DNA of 7,276 nt from Armatimonadota bacterium (GTDB lineage: Bacteria; Armatimonadota; Zipacnadia; Zipacnadales; UBA11051), in the NCBI GenBank assembly GCA_003542955.1, contig DPJP01000484.1, positions 190 to 7,465 of the forward strand, written 5' to 3'. A model generated the notes under the pieces. The model did not search any database. It was given only the letters and a program-made list of their open reading frames with translations, and had not been told where the DNA came from. Of the stretch, positions 4,438 through 7,276 are shown one piece after another; within the stretch, counting starts at the first letter, position 1, and the number at the start of each line of letters is the position of its first letter. A program made the translations under genes and the position numbers.

Positions 4438-7276
4438 TCACGGCAGCACCAGGTTTGCGGTCGCGGTCTTGCCGCTGATGACGTCGCGTGCGGTGATCTG
4501 CCAGGCGCCGGGCTCATCGTTGAGCGCGAACTGGATGTAGGTCGTCCCGCGCCCCTTCTCGGTCTGCAGGTTGCGTCCGTAGTGCCTGCGGAGCTGCCCG
4601 TCGGGACCCGTCACGCGCACCTCAACCCACTGCCGGGCCGGCTCTCTCGCCGTCGTCTGCAGCGCCACGTTGACCGTACCGACGGGGCCGGTCTGTTGCC
4701 CCTCCGCACGTCCCGGCTGAGCCGATGCGCTCAGGCTGATCCCGGTGATCTCATACGGGAGGCGGGCGAAGAGCTTCGCGCGGGCAGGCACAAACTCAGA
4801 GCGCCAGAGGTCGGCCCGGCCGAGGTACTGCCCCGAGCGCATGTCATAGGTGTGCAGTTGCGGGCCACGGGCTTCAACCTGGGCGGTGACGGTCGGCTCG
4901 GAGCCGTTGACGCGGTACTTGAGCATACCCACATACTCGATCGGCCCATCCTCGAAGCGCACAATCTCGAGTTGACGCAGAAGCTCGCCCGCGCCGGTTG
5001 CCACGAGGTACTTCGGCTCGATGCCCGCGAAGCCCAGCGCGCCGTAGAGCGCCGTCCGCTGTGCCGCGCCGTGCGGCTCGTTGCGCACGCGATGCAGCGC
5101 GCCAAAGCCGTAGTTGAGCAGCACCGTCCGCCCCTTCCCCGTCTGCTTCGTGATCATGATGGGGACCTCGCCCGCGGTACCCATCGCGTGCCCATCTGTC
5201 ACCTGTACGTCGCCGTCGACATCCAGGCCGATCAGCTCGGCGAAGGCGCCTCCGAGCAGGTCATCCCGCACGCTCCCCGCCTGGTTCTTCAGCGGACCCG
5301 TGCCCGGCACGCGCTTGATGCCGAACAGCTCATCGAGCAGCCCCGGCGTGGACGCCTTGCCGTGGTGGTCATAGAGCCCCGGACGCACATCGGCAACCAG
5401 CACCCCGCCGTCGTTGACATATTTGATGAAGGCAGCCGCCTCCCGTGGCGAAATCGCCTGCGAGTAGGGCAGGATGAAGGCCGGGTAGCGCTTCACGTCG
5501 ATGCCATCCTGCTCGATCTGCTCGTAGGCGACGCAGGTATACTGCAGGCCCATATCCTCGAGCGTGGCGAAGGTCTGCAGCCACACGCGGTCGAGCCGCC
5601 CCCACTCGCCGCTGAGGGTGCTCGCGTGCAACGATGACTGCGAGTAGTGGACGCCGATGCCGTCGTCGAGGCGCTTCGAGTTCATCAACGCCTGCCCGCT
5701 GCCCGCGCGCAGCTCCTTCATCTCCTCGGTCGCCCACTGGAACGAGGGGTAGACGGTCGTGCTGGGAGTGAGCGCATCCATCGGGCAGATGCTTTGGGTA
5801 CCGTGATAGACCGCATACCACCACATGCTGTTGAAGCCGTTAAGAATGCCCTTCCAGGGCCACATGCGCTCCTCGTCCTCAGTACGGTGCTCGAAGTAGC
5901 CCCCGTACCAGAGCCCGAGCAGCATGCCGGGGCGGGAGAAGGAGCGGAGAAACTCCCACTGCGTCGGCTGGTGGAAGTAGACATTGCACATATCGAATGT
6001 CCTCATCAGCCGCCACCAGTCGTTGCCCGAGTAGCTGCTGGTGTCGAAGGGGCCGTCGAAGCCCACCTCGGCCTCCGGGTCGCCCTTGCGGATGGCCTCC
6101 TCCGCCCGCTCCATCATCCGGGCGTAGACGAACTCCATGTGGCGGCGATGGTCGACCCAGCGGGGGCGCTGATCGAGCTTGAGCGCATCCTCGAACGTGA
6201 TCGGCTCAGGCTCATCGAAGCTCTTGTACTCGGTGCCCCAGGAGGCGTTGAGCGCCTCGATGGTCGGGTACTCGCCCCGCAGCCACTCGCGGAAATCGGC
6301 AATACAGGTCGGTGAGAAGCATACATCGGTGCTACCGCGCGCGAGGAAACACTCGTCGCCGAGTGTATAGGCACGCGGCCCGTAGGGCGCCAGCTCCGCC
6401 CCGATGCTCTGCAGCTTTTCCAGGTGCGGCCCCAGAAAGCCCGGGTCCGTCAGGCACGGCTTGCGGATCGGGTCGGTCTCGCTGTAGGAGTAGCGCGTGG
6501 CGTAGGGAATCGTGTCGAAGTTGTTCTGCTGCAGCCAGGTCTGGCCCGGTGCGGTGGTCGGCCCGTTGGTCTGCATGTCGACATCGCAGTTCCTCAGCTG
6601 GCGGAAGTGCAGCCGGCGGATGAAGTCATTGCGGTCGGAGGCTGCGCTCCAGACGGCGTGGGCGTAGTTGCCGCGGCTGCGCTTGAGCGGGATGTAGAGC
6701 GTGGTCGACGCGCGGGCAATAGCGGTCTGCTCGAGCGTCTGGGTGCCTGGAGCCGCGGGCAGGAGGAACACCTCCACCTCCGCGCTCATCGCCAGCGGAT
6801 TGGTGACCTGGAACGGTATGCGGGCCTGCTGTGCCGCCGGGACGCTCTTGCGGATCATCTCCCGGCCGAGGTTATCGGTTGCCCTGAGCACCAGTACCGA
6901 GCCCGCCGGCGGCGCGGCAGACAGCTCCACGACGGCCGTAGCGGTCTCCCCCGCCCGCGCCGATACACTGTCCAGAGCCAGTGATGCCACATTCAGCTCG
7001 GATGAGACAGTGAAGGCCAGCGAGCCCCAGTCGGCGGTGCTGTTGCCGTCGCGGATGAGCACGTCGGCGAAGTACTTGCCGGCAGGCAGCGTCGGCAGCG
7101 CAAACTGCATCTGCGCCCCGGTCAGCGGCTCCTGCTTGCTCAGGAACACGTACTTGTCTTCATCCTGCACGGTCAGGTTCACATGCAGCCCCTGGGTGGG
7201 GCCGTCGACCTGCAGCAGCAGCGGCGTAGCGCCGAGCTTCGCGCGGTCGATTGTCTGCTCCGGCAGGCTGAGGGCC
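4438..7276 (-). CDS. GH42-like (beta-galactosidase-type) multidomain glycosidase homologue, 5' partial
   Basis: The frame is open from the right edge to the TGA at 4440-4438, giving 945 visible residues. A GTG at 7182 is not accepted as the start because 31 in-frame codons precede it. Residues 1-195 look like two beta-sandwich (Ig-like) domains. Residues about 200-530 resemble a GH42-type TIM barrel: AVWSA near 207, TLGDEC at 304-309, then FREWLRGEYPTIEALNASWGT at 328-348, where the WL...ALN..WGT signature is characteristic. Glu308 is the candidate acid/base. The nucleophile is unclear in LGLWYGGYFEHR (453-464). Residues about 534-680 match the GH42 trimerisation domain (DDGIGVHYSQSS, YPAFILPYSQAIS, DGGVLVADVRPGLYD). 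A beta region with YDMRSGQYLG follows, and residues about 858-945 form another beta-sandwich. It is probably exported, but its N-terminus is outside the window. The CBM9-like gene lies 110 bp downstream on the same strand. Glycan cleavage is likely from the family; the substrate is unknown and galactosidase activity is not established. Confidence 0.85.
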   Translation of the reverse strand, partial: ALSLPEQTIDRAKLGATPLLLQVDGPTQGLHVNLTVQDEDKYVFLSKQEPLTGAQMQFALPTLPAGKYFADVLIRDGNSTADWGSLAFTVSSELNVASLALDSVSARAGETATAVVELSAAPPAGSVLVLRATDNLGREMIRKSVPAAQQARIPFQVTNPLAMSAEVEVFLLPAAPGTQTLEQTAIARASTTLYIPLKRSRGNYAHAVWSAASDRNDFIRRLHFRQLRNCDVDMQTNGPTTAPGQTWLQQNNFDTIPYATRYSYSETDPIRKPCLTDPGFLGPHLEKLQSIGAELAPYGPRAYTLGDECFLARGSTDVCFSPTCIADFREWLRGEYPTIEALNASWGTEYKSFDEPEPITFEDALKLDQRPRWVDHRRHMEFVYARMMERAEEAIRKGDPEAEVGFDGPFDTSSYSGNDWWRLMRTFDMCNVYFHQPTQWEFLRSFSRPGMLLGLWYGGYFEHRTEDEERMWPWKGILNGFNSMWWYAVYHGTQSICPMDALTPSTTVYPSFQWATEEMKELRAGSGQALMNSKRLDDGIGVHYSQSSLHASTLSGEWGRLDRVWLQTFATLEDMGLQYTCVAYEQIEQDGIDVKRYPAFILPYSQAISPREAAAFIKYVNDGGVLVADVRPGLYDHHGKASTPGLLDELFGIKRVPGTGPLKNQAGSVRDDLLGGAFAELIGLDVDGDVQVTDGHAMGTAGEVPIMITKQTGKGRTVLLNYGFGALHRVRNEPHGAAQRTALYGALGFAGIEPKYLVATGAGELLRQLEIVRFEDGPIEYVGMLKYRVNGSEPTVTAQVEARGPQLHTYDMRSGQYLGRADLWRSEFVPARAKLFARLPYEITGISLSASAQPGRAEGQQTGPVGTVNVALQTTAREPARQWVEVRVTGPDGQLRRHYGRNLQTEKGRGTTYIQFALNDEPGAWQITARDVISGKTATANLVLP

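Noticed and set aside
4582..5637. 351-codon plus-strand open frame opposite the GH42-like gene
   Set aside because: Rich in Arg, His and Leu, as expected for an antisense shadow of high-GC coding DNA; the minus-strand frame carries the trimerisation-domain motifs.
7180..7182. GTG as a possible start of the GH42-like gene
   Set aside because: The frame stays open for 31 more codons to the window edge, and the upstream residues (for example TPLLLQVDG) continue the beta-sandwich pattern.
1..7276. tRNA, rRNA, CRISPR array, insertion sequence, defence or phage genes
   Set aside because: Nearly all the window is explained by three glycan-related genes; no repeat-spacer pattern, transposase motif or terminal inverted repeat was seen.

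Overview
The window is GC-rich bacterial DNA holding three long protein-coding genes, two of them cut by the window edges. All three look like exported proteins for recognising or cleaving polysaccharide. A DUF4838 protein, a CBM9-like protein and a distant GH42-like protein together are typical of uncultured or environmental Armatimonadota, Planctomycetota, Hydrogenedentota and Lentisphaerota. I infer that kind of source with low confidence, because no marker gene or RNA gene is present.

Layout: (1) 1-3090, plus strand, a DUF4838 protein with a GH67-type N-terminal domain, a GH2-like jelly-roll and a C-terminal carbohydrate-binding-type domain. Its start lies just upstream of the window. (2) 3091-3325, a 235-bp convergent intergenic gap with an unusual cluster of seven G-runs, a 13-bp direct repeat and a hairpin. 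(3) 3326-4327, minus strand, a complete gene for a signal-peptide-bearing CBM9-like protein with a helical C-terminal tail, preceded by a good Shine-Dalgarno. (4) 4328-4437, a 110-bp gap with a GC-rich palindrome directly after the upstream gene's stop. (5) 4438-7276, minus strand, a large GH42-like protein whose start lies beyond the right edge.

The two minus-strand genes run in the same direction (GH42-like, then CBM9-like) and may be co-transcribed. The DUF4838 gene converges on them. The simplest reading is a small glycan-degradation cluster. No transporter, SusC/SusD pair, regulator, defence system, mobile element, CRISPR array, tRNA or rRNA is visible. The most unusual non-coding signal is the seven-tract G-run cluster after the DUF4838 stop codon. 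The most interesting protein question is whether the GH42-like protein keeps a normal pair of catalytic glutamates.
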